A stretch of 64,000 nucleotides of DNA from an uncultured Bacteroides sp. (GCF_963677685.1 NZ_OY782186.1:558001-622000); one strand, 5' to 3'; shown: positions 1 to 9,327, counted from the stretch's first letter. Numbers and translations: made by a program. Notes: generated by a model from the letters alone, not told the origin.

Positions 1-297
1 GTTCATTTTGTAGAAAAGTGGTATTAATATGAATGCTATGATGAATTGTCCTGCAACGAAACCTAATACCATTTGTAAATAAGCAAAATTATTTGTTTCT
101 ACCATTCCAGGTACTGATACAAAGGTGACTCCCGATATGCTTGAACCGATCATAGCAAAGGCAACCACATACCATGGCGATTTTCTATTTCCTACGAAAA
201 ACCCCTGATTATCAGCTTTTCTGCCTGCTATATATGATATGATAAATAATACGAAGAAGTAAGTTGCTATCGTTATTATGACTGATATAGGGCTCAT
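1..297 (-). CDS. Sodium:solute symporter, N-terminal part (cut by window edge)
   Basis: The minus-strand frame starts at an ATG at 297 and stays open to base 1, giving the first 99 residues of a membrane protein. The start MSPISVIITIATYFFV begins a first membrane helix. It is followed by FFVGNRKSPW, a short charged loop, and a second helix with SGVTFVSVPG, the layout at the N-terminus of sodium:solute symporters (SSF family). The rest lies outside the window. It begins 47 bp after the NamZ-like gene on the same strand, so the two are probably co-transcribed and the substrate may be the muramidase product. That substrate is inference; SSF members also carry sialic acid, sugars, proline and other solutes. 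Confidence 0.8.
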   Translation of the reverse strand, partial: MSPISVIITIATYFFVLFIISYIAGRKADNQGFFVGNRKSPWYVVAFAMIGSSISGVTFVSVPGMVETNNFAYLQMVLGFVAGQFIIAFILIPLFYKMN

Positions 298-344
298 AGC
301 GTATTCTTTTTATTTCTAATTTTTTATCTCTAAAAATCTTTTAT

Positions 345-1511
345 TTATTCCGCGTATAATAGATAAGGTTTGCGCTGAACTTTGAATTGTTCTACGTCGC
401 TTTTCCATCTAGCTTTTATTTCATTGGCACTTTTTCCTTCTTCAATCATCTTTCTGACGTAATTGGTTCCGACTAATCGTTCAAAGAATGGGCGGAAGAA
501 ATGATTTCCTATATTTAGATTTTTATATGCATCAATGATGTAACTCAAATTTACGCCTTTTTCCCATATCTCTTTGTCAGGGAGTTCGCTTAAATCTACG
601 CCGTGGCACAATTTCCCTAATTGAGGAGGATTTTTTGCTCCAGGTGTACTTCTAGGAGTGAAGCTATAATGATATCCTTTCATTTTTGGATGTCCATACA
701 CTTGAAAAGGTAAACTAGTTCCTCTTCCTAAACTTACAGGTGTTGCTTCAAAAAAGCATGTTGAGGGGTAGAGGTAAATAGACTTCATGTTAGGCAAATT
801 GGGCGACGGAGGAATTGGCAGTTTGTATAAAGTATGATGGGTATAATTCTTACATTTGATGATTGTTATATCACATTGCCTGGATTTAGGGAGCCATTTC
901 TCTCCATTTACCATTAGAGCAAGTTCGCCTAATGTCATTCCATGAACAATAGGGATAGGAAGCCAACCTACTCCCGATTTGTATTTCATATCCAATATGG
1001 GACCATCTACATAATGTCCGTTAGGATTAGGGCGATCGAGTATGAGCATTTTACGATTATATTCAGCACAGGCATCCATTAATTTTACCATAGATATATA
1101 ATAAGTATAGAATCGAAGCCCAACGTCTTGTATATCCACGACTAAGAAATCAAACTTTTTCATGGATGTTTGGCTAGGTTTTCCTGCTTTCCCATCATAT
1201 AGCGAAAGAATAGGTACCCCTGTTTTAGAGTCAATTGAACTGGAAACATGTTCACCTGCATCCGCATTTCCTCTGAATCCATGCTCTGGTGAGAAAATAG
1301 CCACGACATTGATTCCGTTTTCCAGTAAAACATCTAAAGTGTGTTTATTGCCTATCATTCCTGTATGGTTCGAAAACAGAGCGACTCTTTTATCTTTTAA
1401 GATAGGAAGATATTCTTTTGTTTGTACGGCACCAACTGTAACTTGGTTTTCTTGTGCTTTGCATACAAGAAAACTAAAAAGAACAATTGTTATGGTTATT
1501 ATTTTATTCAT
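345..1511 (-). CDS. namZ: NamZ-type exo-beta-N-acetylmuramidase (DUF1343)
   Basis: This 388-residue protein has a signal peptide ending near VCKA (residues 15-19), so it is exported to the periplasm or surface. It matches the DUF1343 family: FSPEHGFRG at 73-81, VVDIQDVGLRFYTYY at 124-138 and LDRPNPNG at 158-165 are its conserved blocks. Characterised members (NamZ of Bacillus subtilis and the Tannerella forsythia enzyme) release N-acetylmuramic acid from the non-reducing end of peptidoglycan fragments. The length is normal. It precedes the symporter gene by 47 bp. A palindrome and a TATCTTTG box separate it from the lipoprotein/SusD/SusC genes upstream, so it may have its own promoter. The family call is firm; MurNAc specificity is by homology. 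Confidence 0.88.
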   Translation of the reverse strand: MNKIITITIVLFSFLVCKAQENQVTVGAVQTKEYLPILKDKRVALFSNHTGMIGNKHTLDVLLENGINVVAIFSPEHGFRGNADAGEHVSSSIDSKTGVPILSLYDGKAGKPSQTSMKKFDFLVVDIQDVGLRFYTYYISMVKLMDACAEYNRKMLILDRPNPNGHYVDGPILDMKYKSGVGWLPIPIVHGMTLGELALMVNGEKWLPKSRQCDITIIKCKNYTHHTLYKLPIPPSPNLPNMKSIYLYPSTCFFEATPVSLGRGTSLPFQVYGHPKMKGYHYSFTPRSTPGAKNPPQLGKLCHGVDLSELPDKEIWEKGVNLSYIIDAYKNLNIGNHFFRPFFERLVGTNYVRKMIEEGKSANEIKARWKSDVEQFKVQRKPYLLYAE

Positions 1512-1551
1512 GAGAAATGTTGTAAAAGAAGTAATAATCTTTGCAATAATA

Positions 1552-1559
1552 CAAAGATA
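1552..1559 (-). promoter_or_regulatory. -7 box of a Bacteroidetes promoter before namZ
   Basis: On the minus strand this reads TATCTTTG, a perfect TAnnTTTG box about 40 bp upstream of the namZ start. A TTTG lies upstream but only 15 bp away instead of 19-21, so the -33 element is uncertain. Confidence 0.45.
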
Positions 1560-1598
1560 CTTTTTGTTTTATTGCAAAGAAGTTGTTTTAAGAGTTTT

Positions 1599-1636
1599 AT
1601 CTTAGTTTTGCACTTCTAGAAGTGCAAAACTAAGAT
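1599..1636. terminator. Perfect 38-bp palindrome, probable terminator or cruciform
   Basis: Two 19-base arms meet at a central CTAG with no unpaired loop in the DNA; the left arm begins ATCTTAGTTTTGCACTTC. It sits 31 bp after the stop of the lipoprotein gene, where a terminator of the SusC-SusD-lipoprotein transcript would be expected. No clear U-tract follows on the minus strand, so a regulatory or processing role is possible. Confidence 0.55.
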
Positions 1637-1667
1637 TTGAGCTTTATTCCCAGCTGAGATTGTTGTT

Positions 1668-2504
1668 CTATAGCGCTGTAATTTGCCTAACAGATGCTAC
1701 TGGTTTTGCTGAGCGCATTCCGCCAATTATGTGATGGTAGCGTCGGCCGATATATTCCTTCCAGTAATCTGAATAATTTACGTAATTCCCGTTTGAATTC
1801 CATAGTAGCAAGTCCTCACCTACATTACCGTTTTCATCTACAACTTTAATTTTGTAGTCAATTCTGCAGTATCCGGAGGAATTATATGTGCTTTTTATCA
1901 CTTTGATGGGTTGCCATCCTGTTGTCTCTCCAAAAGAGACAGGACTGCCTAGGTTGACTACCTCTTTAGTGCCTGGATCTACGTATTGATATTGTAATTT
2001 TAGGCTGCTTGGAACTCCTTCTGTTTCGTATAAGAAATTATAAAACTTTACGTAAGCAGTGGAATCGGTGTCTTCTGTTGTATTCGCAGTATAAGGGTAT
2101 CCGTTATCAAAAACAATGGGTAGCTTGTTAAAATCATAGATAAAAACGTTCTGTTTTCCTTTATTCAAAGTTACGTTTTGGTCATAAACTAACTCCAAGT
2201 CAGTCCCTTTATATAATTTAATATTAATCTCTCCGGATTTTACTGAATAAAATCTGCTAACAGAGCCATTGGGTACGGCATTATACGTTGTTAGCGGGGA
2301 TGTTTTGTTTGCATATAACTGATCATTTATTTTAATTTGATAAATGTTGTTACTAGAAGTTGCAGTCAGAGGGACGAAGTAGTGTAGCTGAAATTCAGCC
2401 ATCTCATCGGATAGACTTGTTGTATTGTACTCTATTTCATTTTTATCGCATGACATGGCGATAATTGTTATCAGAACCAAGCTGATGTATTTAGATATTT
2501 TCAT
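1668..2504 (-). CDS. SusCD-associated surface lipoprotein
   Basis: The 278-residue product starts with a lipoprotein signal peptide ending ...TIIAMSC, with the lipidated cysteine at residue 19. The remainder looks beta-rich and resembles DUF4397-type domains, with repeated short strands and no catalytic motif that I recognise. It follows the SusD gene by 41 bp on the same strand and closes that operon. In similar loci such a third lipoprotein is a surface glycan-binding protein; here the ligand is unknown. It could equally be a structural accessory of the SusCD complex. Confidence 0.7.
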   Translation of the reverse strand: MKISKYISLVLITIIAMSCDKNEIEYNTTSLSDEMAEFQLHYFVPLTATSSNNIYQIKINDQLYANKTSPLTTYNAVPNGSVSRFYSVKSGEINIKLYKGTDLELVYDQNVTLNKGKQNVFIYDFNKLPIVFDNGYPYTANTTEDTDSTAYVKFYNFLYETEGVPSSLKLQYQYVDPGTKEVVNLGSPVSFGETTGWQPIKVIKSTYNSSGYCRIDYKIKVVDENGNVGEDLLLWNSNGNYVNYSDYWKEYIGRRYHHIIGGMRSAKPVASVRQITAL

Positions 2505-2545
2505 ATTGTTTACTTTTCTTGATTAATACATTCTAGTTCCATATA

Positions 2546-4432
2546 TCATTTTACTGAGGTTGGTAAATCTCCTGGATAGGCAAACCATGGAATGGAACAT
2601 TGATAATTATCAGCTACGCCGGATATAGGTAACAAAGATTCTAAAGAAGGTTTGTTCCACATATATTCTGAGTTATAGCGAGGGCGTATACGATAGCAGG
2701 GTGAACCTTCATTTTTTGTATTATAGGTTCCTTTGCGTCCTTGTACTTGTGCAGGAGCTAGATAGAACCCTTTGTACACTTTTGTTTGATCTGTATCCCA
2801 TTTCTGATCAACCATAGATAAATCCCAACCGTTGCCTGATGATGGATATCCTCCACTATAATTTATATCATAATGGTATTTACGTAAGTCAACCCATGCT
2901 TCTTGAGCTCCCCAAGGATAGAGAGCAACCCATTTTTGCATCATGATGTGCGAGAGAGTGAAGTCTGATAGAGACAATCCACTTACATAAGGACCGCTGA
3001 GATATTCATCTGCTAGACTTTGGAATAGTGCTTTGGTTATCTTATCTCCTCCTAAAGCAGAGCCTTTTGTTCCTGCTGAAATGTATTTAGCTGTAAAGTC
3101 CAAATCGGCTTTAACTCCTTCTTTAAATGCATTCAATGCATTTTCTTTTGATCCTAATTTCCAATAAGTTTCTGCTAAGCAGAATTTTATTTGGGCACAT
3201 GTCATTAACACATAAGGTGCATCGTCCCGATAAAGCCATTTACCTTTTCCGTCATTTGGTGTGCCGGTATATGTGGATGTAGCTTCACGCCCGTAGAATG
3301 ATGGTGCTGTGCCAATTGGACCTGATGTGGAAGTAAAAGACCCACCATAATACTTGTGCGATTTAATGCTATCTACATTATCCATGTTATTATATTCAGG
3401 ATCATCAGTAGTTGAAAGTTTTACCACTACACGAGGATCATAATGACCTGCAATGTTAACAAGAGTGTCGCAAATTATTTGCTTATCAGCTAGCTCGTAG
3501 GGATAGTATTCGTTGTCTTCTACTCTCGTCTTTTCTCCTGTACTCTCATCATATTTAGGAACACTGCCGGTAAATACCTGAACAGCGTATTCATGTTGAA
3601 AATAACTCCATGAAAGGTTCTTTCTATATACTCCCCAAAAATTATTGAATGATGAGTAAGGGGCACCGTCGGAACCTCCTGCTACGGTAACAGTTGCATC
3701 GTCATCTGCCGATTGAAATGATTTTCCTGCGCATTCTATTAACTCTTGGGCATATTCATCTGCGAAATTATCCTTATTTGAAAGTGATGCGAGGTTGCTA
3801 ACAATAACTCCGTATGCAAACTTTACCCATTTTGCTTTATCTCCAAAATAGATATAATCATTAGCGCTGATTTTTGTGCCGTAATTATGGTTATCCTCTT
3901 TTTCCAGATATTCTACTGCTTTGTATGCCCAGTCGCGTACTTGTGAGTAGATATCTTTTTGATAGTCGTAATCATGTGATAATAGTCCCTCTATAAAAGC
4001 TTGTTTCATTGGCAGATCACAATGATATTTCGTCAGTTGATCCCAAGAGTATGCTTTCATTGCATATCCGATACCTGCTAATGTCCAATCTTCAGCTTCT
4101 ACTGACTGATTGATCATGTTCTCCAAGTTCATACCTTGAAGCCAATATACAACGCGCCAAATTTCACCTCCTCTATCACTTCCGGTTGGATAATAATTTT
4201 GTGCGTAATTGCCGAAAGAAGATACTGAAGTTCCCATCATCTGTGCAAGTGGGGCAGCAGCTCGAGTATCCCAATACATTCCTTGATACTCTTGTGTAAT
4301 GCCTGCCAGATAGAGGTATCCTTCTACATAATCGGGTGCATCAACATTTTGGTTAACATCAAGGTAGCTATCACAACTTGTGTTGATAAATAGTAGTGAT
4401 ATTGATAATATTATAATTGAAAACTTTTTCAT
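2546..4432 (-). CDS. susD: SusD/RagB-family outer-membrane lipoprotein
   Basis: The 628-residue protein has a lipoprotein signal peptide with the lipidated cysteine at position 20 (...LFINTSC), followed by the typical SusD start DSYLDVNQN. Helical repeats such as GYAMKAYSWDQLTKYHCDLP and the C-terminal stretch with YRIRPRYNSEYMWNKPS fit the SusD-like TPR fold, closest in style to the SusD-like_2 subgroup. It would form the lid of the SusC barrel at the cell surface and bind the substrate first. It lies 20 bp downstream of the SusC gene. The symbol denotes the family; this is not the starch protein, and the ligand is not readable from the sequence. Confidence 0.92.
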   Translation of the reverse strand: MKKFSIIILSISLLFINTSCDSYLDVNQNVDAPDYVEGYLYLAGITQEYQGMYWDTRAAAPLAQMMGTSVSSFGNYAQNYYPTGSDRGGEIWRVVYWLQGMNLENMINQSVEAEDWTLAGIGYAMKAYSWDQLTKYHCDLPMKQAFIEGLLSHDYDYQKDIYSQVRDWAYKAVEYLEKEDNHNYGTKISANDYIYFGDKAKWVKFAYGVIVSNLASLSNKDNFADEYAQELIECAGKSFQSADDDATVTVAGGSDGAPYSSFNNFWGVYRKNLSWSYFQHEYAVQVFTGSVPKYDESTGEKTRVEDNEYYPYELADKQIICDTLVNIAGHYDPRVVVKLSTTDDPEYNNMDNVDSIKSHKYYGGSFTSTSGPIGTAPSFYGREATSTYTGTPNDGKGKWLYRDDAPYVLMTCAQIKFCLAETYWKLGSKENALNAFKEGVKADLDFTAKYISAGTKGSALGGDKITKALFQSLADEYLSGPYVSGLSLSDFTLSHIMMQKWVALYPWGAQEAWVDLRKYHYDINYSGGYPSSGNGWDLSMVDQKWDTDQTKVYKGFYLAPAQVQGRKGTYNTKNEGSPCYRIRPRYNSEYMWNKPSLESLLPISGVADNYQCSIPWFAYPGDLPTSVK

Positions 4433-4452
4433 AATAAGCTAATTTTATTGTA

Positions 4453-7400
4453 TTATCTAAATGTTAAACTGATTCCGAATGATATTCCGCGTGGGTTTGG
4501 TAACGACCATACATCATATCCTTCACCTCCGGTTCCTCCGGCTGCGGCAGAAACTGTATTACCTACCGCATCTATGCCTGAGTAATTGGTCCATGTAAGA
4601 AGGTCATTGCCTGCTACATATATATTGGCGTTTGAAATTAAACTTTTCTTGAGCCATTTTGTAGGTACGGTATATGACATGCGAAGCTCTTGAAGGCGTA
4701 AATAGTTAATGTCTTTTTCCAACCAATCCTCATCTCCTCCAGTATAAATGGATGAACCATAGGTTTGATAAGAAACACTAATATTATTTTTTGTAGGACT
4801 TGTTGTGTTTTCGTTTCCGTCTTTTAATACTCCTTTAAAAACAACAGGTCCTCGTTCTCTTAGATTAACTGATTCCCAACTTGTGCCAGTTTCCATCATT
4901 GAACGTTTTGTACCGTTTACAACTGTAGCTTTATATCTTCCAGAGAACATGGCTGACAAGCGTATGCCTTTGTAATTCAAACTGGTAGTAAATCCAAAAC
5001 GCAATTTAGGTTCACGATCGCCAATAACACTCCATGTGCTATTTATTAAAGGAAGTCCGGTCGTTGGATTTATGAGGATTTCACCGGTATCGTTCCGTTG
5101 ATAAGCACGTCCTGTAAGGGTTGTAACAGAGTGCCCTACCATGATCCCGTTTCGAATATTTCCTGAGTTCCATGTGTATGCGTTGTAGTATTCGCTTACA
5201 TTTTCAGGTAAATAAACCACTTTTGATTTTGTACTCGAGGCATTTATCCCCACATTCCATCTTAAGCCGTTTGATTTGCGAATGATGTCTGCGTCAATAT
5301 GTGCCTCCCATCCCCATGTATTGAATGTGCCGACATTCATGTTGTTCAGTACAAACCCAGTAGCATAACTTAGGCGGAATCCTTTTACTATTTGATCGGC
5401 ACAATGTGTCCAGAAGTAAGTAAAGTCAGTGTTTATTCTGTCATTCCAAAAACGCCCTTCAAAGCCTACCTCTTTGGAAGTGGTCATTTCTGGTTTTAGA
5501 TTCTTGTTTGGTCCTGTATATCCATATTTATATCCACCTCCAGTTAAACCGGTAGCTTCCAATTGGGGATCTATTTCATTTGGCCCTGCATCTTTACCAA
5601 CTTGTGCTATAGATCCGCGTAGTTTCAAATAGTTTACGTACTTATTGTCTTTCAAGAATGCCAGTTCTGTGGGGATAAATGCCAGTTCAACCGCAGGATA
5701 GAAAAATGAATTATTTCCTTTAGGTAGCGTTGATGACCAGTCGTTACGAGCTCTTAGTGTAACAAAGGCCATGTTGTTATATCCAAATTCTGTTTGCCCT
5801 GAAATAGCTTGAACTCTTCGCTTTGTTGTTGTTTTCTCTGCAGTTATAGTAGAAGCGTCGCAGTTATTGATTGACTGAAAATCAACGACAGAGAATTTAG
5901 AACCGTAGGTTGATAGCCTTGTTACACCATCTTCTATTTGGTGGTAGCCTACCTGTGCTGAGAATGTAAATTTCTTATTGAAAAATTCGTTGTTGTACCC
6001 GGCAAGTATATTCAAAGTAGGGTCGGAGAAATTTGATTTAGCGAGGTTATAAGATCCTGATCCTGCATTGTTATCATAGTAGTATGGATGCTTTGATGTT
6101 TCAAAAGTCTGCATTCCTACGTCCCAACCTACTTGTGCTCGAATAAATGTATGTTCTATAGGCGTTATGGTTATGGCAGCATTTGATATGAAGCGATCAG
6201 ACTCGTCGTAAAATCGGTTTTTGTTGAGCCCGAATAGGGGATTGAGCAAGTTTGTATTAGTATAGTAGTTTGGCATGCGCATGCGTGATCCATCGGCATC
6301 AAGATAATTAGACATGTTATCTACTTGAGGCCATTTCATCGCTCGATATAATGGTCCGTCTGTTCCGCGTAGGGCTTTGGTATTGGTAGTAGAGGTGTAT
6401 TGCATAGATGCCTCAAACTTGAGCCATTTGGTAATTTCTGCTTTCCCGGCTAAAGAGATATTCATGCGGGAATAATCAGTTTTCTTAACAACTCCTGTTT
6501 GGTCAAGAAAAGAGGCTGCAGCTCTCAAAGTTGCTTTTTCGGAACCGGCTTCAACAGAGATATTGTGCTTGGAGGCGAACCCTGTTTGCATTACTGCATT
6601 AATGTTATCATACAATTTTGTATTGTTAGGATATAACCCTCCATAACGACTGGTATAATAATAGTTGGTAGTGCCATAAGCACCATTGGCGTATTTATCC
6701 TGCATTTCGGGATATCCGTATGATTTGTCCCAGCGGAACATGTTGCTATATGTCACTCTGCCTTTTCCTGCCCGTCCTTTTTTGGTAGTGATGATGATCG
6801 CGCCATTAGAAGCGTCAGAACCATATAAGGCAGCTGCCGAAGCTCCTTTCAATACGGTCATAGATTCAATGTCTTCGGGATTGAAATCGTTTCCACGAGA
6901 TGCGAAATCTAAGTTTCTTGTTGAAAAAGAATCTCCGGCAAAGCTTGTTGGATTAAAGGTGGAGTTGTTCATCGGAATACCGTCCACAACATAAAGTGGC
7001 TGGTTATTTCCCGAAATGGAAGTTATACTTCTTAAAACGACAGTAGTAGATGATCCGGGAGCTCCACCTGTTGATGTTACTGTCATTCCCGAAACGCGTC
7101 CTTGTAGCGCTGAAATAAAGTTGTCGCGTCCTGATTCAATGATGTCAGCTGCTTTGACATTTTGTACAGATGACCCTACAGTTCGGGCAACTCTTTTCAT
7201 TCCGAATTCTGCAGTAATAACCACCTCGTCTAAAGAGCGTGAGTCTTCTTCCAAAGTAATGGATAGGGTGGTTTTACTGCCAACAGTTATTGTTTTAGTG
7301 GTATAACCAATATATGAAATCTTTAATTGGTCTTTATCAGCTGCGTTGATATTGAAATTTCCGTTTATGTCGGTAATAGTACCTGTTGTTGCACCTTTTA

Positions 7401-7590
7401 CTATGATATTTGCCCCGATGATAGGTTCTCCTTTAGAATCAAGTACTTTACCTGTTCTTTTTTTTATTGATTGTTGAGTCACCATTTTGTCTGGTGCGGT
7501 ACTTGTTTCTTTTGCAAATAGAGGCAATGTTGATGTGGGAAGCGATAAAATAGCCCACAGTAGTATTACTACATTTGATTTTCGTCTCAT
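4453..7590 (-). CDS. susC: SusC/RagA-family TonB-dependent outer-membrane transporter
   Basis: At 1045 residues this is a full-length SusC homologue. After a signal peptide comes a carboxypeptidase-D-like regulatory domain (about 44-120, with GKVLDSKGEPIIGANI), a TonB-box-like stretch near LDEVVITAEF, a plug domain (about 130-270, with QPLYVVDGIPMNN and the motif NDFNPEDIESMTVLKGASAA) and a 22-strand barrel ending ...GISFGISLTFR with the usual terminal aromatic residue. It imports ligand captured by the SusD partner encoded 20 bp downstream, using TonB energy. It has no N-terminal STN domain, so anti-sigma control through this protein is unlikely. A 655-bp non-coding leader precedes it. The symbol denotes the family only. 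Confidence 0.95.
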   Translation of the reverse strand: MRRKSNVVILLWAILSLPTSTLPLFAKETSTAPDKMVTQQSIKKRTGKVLDSKGEPIIGANIIVKGATTGTITDINGNFNINAADKDQLKISYIGYTTKTITVGSKTTLSITLEEDSRSLDEVVITAEFGMKRVARTVGSSVQNVKAADIIESGRDNFISALQGRVSGMTVTSTGGAPGSSTTVVLRSITSISGNNQPLYVVDGIPMNNSTFNPTSFAGDSFSTRNLDFASRGNDFNPEDIESMTVLKGASAAALYGSDASNGAIIITTKKGRAGKGRVTYSNMFRWDKSYGYPEMQDKYANGAYGTTNYYYTSRYGGLYPNNTKLYDNINAVMQTGFASKHNISVEAGSEKATLRAAASFLDQTGVVKKTDYSRMNISLAGKAEITKWLKFEASMQYTSTTNTKALRGTDGPLYRAMKWPQVDNMSNYLDADGSRMRMPNYYTNTNLLNPLFGLNKNRFYDESDRFISNAAITITPIEHTFIRAQVGWDVGMQTFETSKHPYYYDNNAGSGSYNLAKSNFSDPTLNILAGYNNEFFNKKFTFSAQVGYHQIEDGVTRLSTYGSKFSVVDFQSINNCDASTITAEKTTTKRRVQAISGQTEFGYNNMAFVTLRARNDWSSTLPKGNNSFFYPAVELAFIPTELAFLKDNKYVNYLKLRGSIAQVGKDAGPNEIDPQLEATGLTGGGYKYGYTGPNKNLKPEMTTSKEVGFEGRFWNDRINTDFTYFWTHCADQIVKGFRLSYATGFVLNNMNVGTFNTWGWEAHIDADIIRKSNGLRWNVGINASSTKSKVVYLPENVSEYYNAYTWNSGNIRNGIMVGHSVTTLTGRAYQRNDTGEILINPTTGLPLINSTWSVIGDREPKLRFGFTTSLNYKGIRLSAMFSGRYKATVVNGTKRSMMETGTSWESVNLRERGPVVFKGVLKDGNENTTSPTKNNISVSYQTYGSSIYTGGDEDWLEKDINYLRLQELRMSYTVPTKWLKKSLISNANIYVAGNDLLTWTNYSGIDAVGNTVSAAAGGTGGEGYDVWSLPNPRGISFGISLTFR

Positions 7591-8245
7591 ATTGATGTAA
7601 ATTTAGATTTGTTAGGATATATATAGCATTTTTGTAATATATATTTGGGCTATATTAAGCTAGGTTCATTACGCCTTGTAAGGTTTGTCTGAACATTTTT
7701 GATCAATAAAATGACAATAAAATTGCATGTTGATTTATTGATTTGCACATTTGAATTGAGATCACTTAGGTTAGTTCGGTGAATCTCTTACAGAAAGCTT
7801 GCTTTAGGATGGGAATAATTTGCTTCTATTCATGATCTACTTATAATAATGTTAATAATTGTGATTTAGATCGAGTGGCTTTGGGGAAGCAATGCTAGAT
7901 TGCTCTTGAAAAAACTATTTTTTCATAGGCATGATTATAATTAATGTATTAATACTAAATATTTATTTTATCTCTAATAAAATGAGACTAAATACATGTG
8001 ATGTCTCTGATTATCAGATGTTTATGCACATATATGTATTATCTCCGTCTTTTTGGTAGTTGTTTTAAGAGAATGTATGAGTATTAATATTAAGGTTTTT
8101 AGATTTTTTGAAATCTTCGTTAGCAAAGATAATTTATTATTTGGTTTTTTATTTATTAATTCAGGATAATTAATGTTTATAATCGTTTTTTTGCAATATT
8201 AAGGGCGGATTCTTTGAGTCTTTGAAGATGTCTTTGTTCTTTGGT
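7591..8245. other. 655-bp AT-rich intergenic region upstream of susC
   Basis: No convincing reading frame is present on either strand. It must hold the promoter and leader of the susC operon. The only perfect minus-strand TAnnTTTG box I find is TATCTTTG at 8124-8131, without a good -33 partner; if used it would give an untranslated leader of more than 500 bases. No clear terminator follows the kinase gene. Confidence 0.5.
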
Positions 8246-9094
8246 TTAATTCTCATCGATATTCATAGAATGGAATTCAATGAGCCCCGACATGGGGGTT
8301 TCTTCGATTGTTGATAAGGTTATACCAAATTCATGAGCGATGTTATTTAAAACTTCGGCATAGGTATACGCCACAGAACCGACAAAGCGGATAGGATAAT
8401 TTTTGTAATCGTACTGACAGACGCTACGCCTAAAGAAGCTACGTAAATTGTTAGTCAATAAATTGTAGACATAATCATTGTTTAGATAGTCGGCTAAAAA
8501 ATAAGAAATTGTAGCTAAAAAACGATTAGGGAAAGGGTGATTGTAGACAGATTCCATTATCTCATTTGAGTTTATGCGGAATTTTTCGTAAAAATCGTGT
8601 ACGATATCTTGTGGGGCTAATTCTTTGAGAACATCGGATAGGAAGAGTTTTCCCAAAACAGCTCCGCTACCTTCATCTCCAAGAATATAGCCGGCTGCTT
8701 TTACATTTTTTGATATGATCTTTCCGTTGTAAAAACAGGAGTTAGAGCCAGTTCCTAAAATACATGCAATTCCTGCTTCGTCTTTAAATAGGCCACGAGC
8801 AGCAGCTAGCAAATCACTTTCTACTTGAATAGGGGTCTTGAATTGAGCGACTAATGATGCACCCAATACATTTTTTTTTTCATTAGAGGTGCAACCTGCT
8901 CCATAAAAATACACTTGTTCTAGTTTTCTCTTGAAGAAAGATTCGGGCAATCCCAGTCTGACACTTCGGCTAATCTCCCTACGGGTCTGGAAAAAAGGAT
9001 TCAATCCTTCTGTAAAGACGCGCTGAATGAGATTATTATTTTCGATTAGTGCCCATTCCGTTCTTGTTGAACCGCTTTCCGCAATCAGTTTCAT
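8246..9094 (-). CDS. BadF/BadG-type amino-sugar kinase (GlcNAc or MurNAc kinase-like)
   Basis: The 282-residue protein belongs to the ASKHA fold BadF/BadG/BcrA family as found in N-acetylglucosamine kinases. The start MKLIAESGSTRTEWALI is the first phosphate loop (usually DGGxTKT), GTGSNSCFYNG the second, and GDEGSGAVLG the adenosine-side motif. It would phosphorylate a sugar in the cytoplasm with ATP. Given the NamZ and SusCD genes that follow on the same strand, GlcNAc or MurNAc is the likely substrate; Tannerella MurK is a kinase of this family. Substrate choice is inference. A TATATTTG -7 box lies at 9119-9126, 25 bp before the start. Confidence 0.8.
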   Translation of the reverse strand: MKLIAESGSTRTEWALIENNNLIQRVFTEGLNPFFQTRREISRSVRLGLPESFFKRKLEQVYFYGAGCTSNEKKNVLGASLVAQFKTPIQVESDLLAAARGLFKDEAGIACILGTGSNSCFYNGKIISKNVKAAGYILGDEGSGAVLGKLFLSDVLKELAPQDIVHDFYEKFRINSNEIMESVYNHPFPNRFLATISYFLADYLNNDYVYNLLTNNLRSFFRRSVCQYDYKNYPIRFVGSVAYTYAEVLNNIAHEFGITLSTIEETPMSGLIEFHSMNIDEN

Positions 9095-9266
9095 TTTGCA
9101 TATATTTTTATTTCAATACAAATATATGCTTTTTTTTGAATACTATCTGCAAGAAGAGATAATCGTTCACTCTATTTCATTACATTTTGTATGTTTTTAT
9201 GTTTTTAGCTTGCATTTTGCAATTTGTGTGGTTTCTTTTTCTAAAAGCCTTTTGGAGATGTATGCA

Positions 9267-9327
9267 AAACATCCGGATGTTGTGTCGTTAAACATGGGGA
9301 TGTTCTATACGATAACATGGGGATGTT
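9267..9327. repeat. Three 15-bp repeats with an exact 23-bp period
   Basis: Copies lie at 9267-9281, 9290-9304 and 9313-9327. The first is AAACATCCGGATGTT, whose core ACATCCGGATGT is a perfect palindrome; the other two are AACATGGGGATGTT with one flanking base. The near-symmetric units and even spacing suggest protein-binding sites or a dispersed intergenic element; the function is not known to me. Confidence 0.6.

Noticed and set aside
1162..1605. Open frame on the plus strand of 147 codons
   Set aside because: It lies antisense to the NamZ gene and its translation has no recognisable pattern; the opposite strand has a signal peptide and family motifs.
6686..7306. Two plus-strand open frames inside the susC region
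   Set aside because: They mirror the plug-domain coding sequence of SusC on the other strand and show no independent features.
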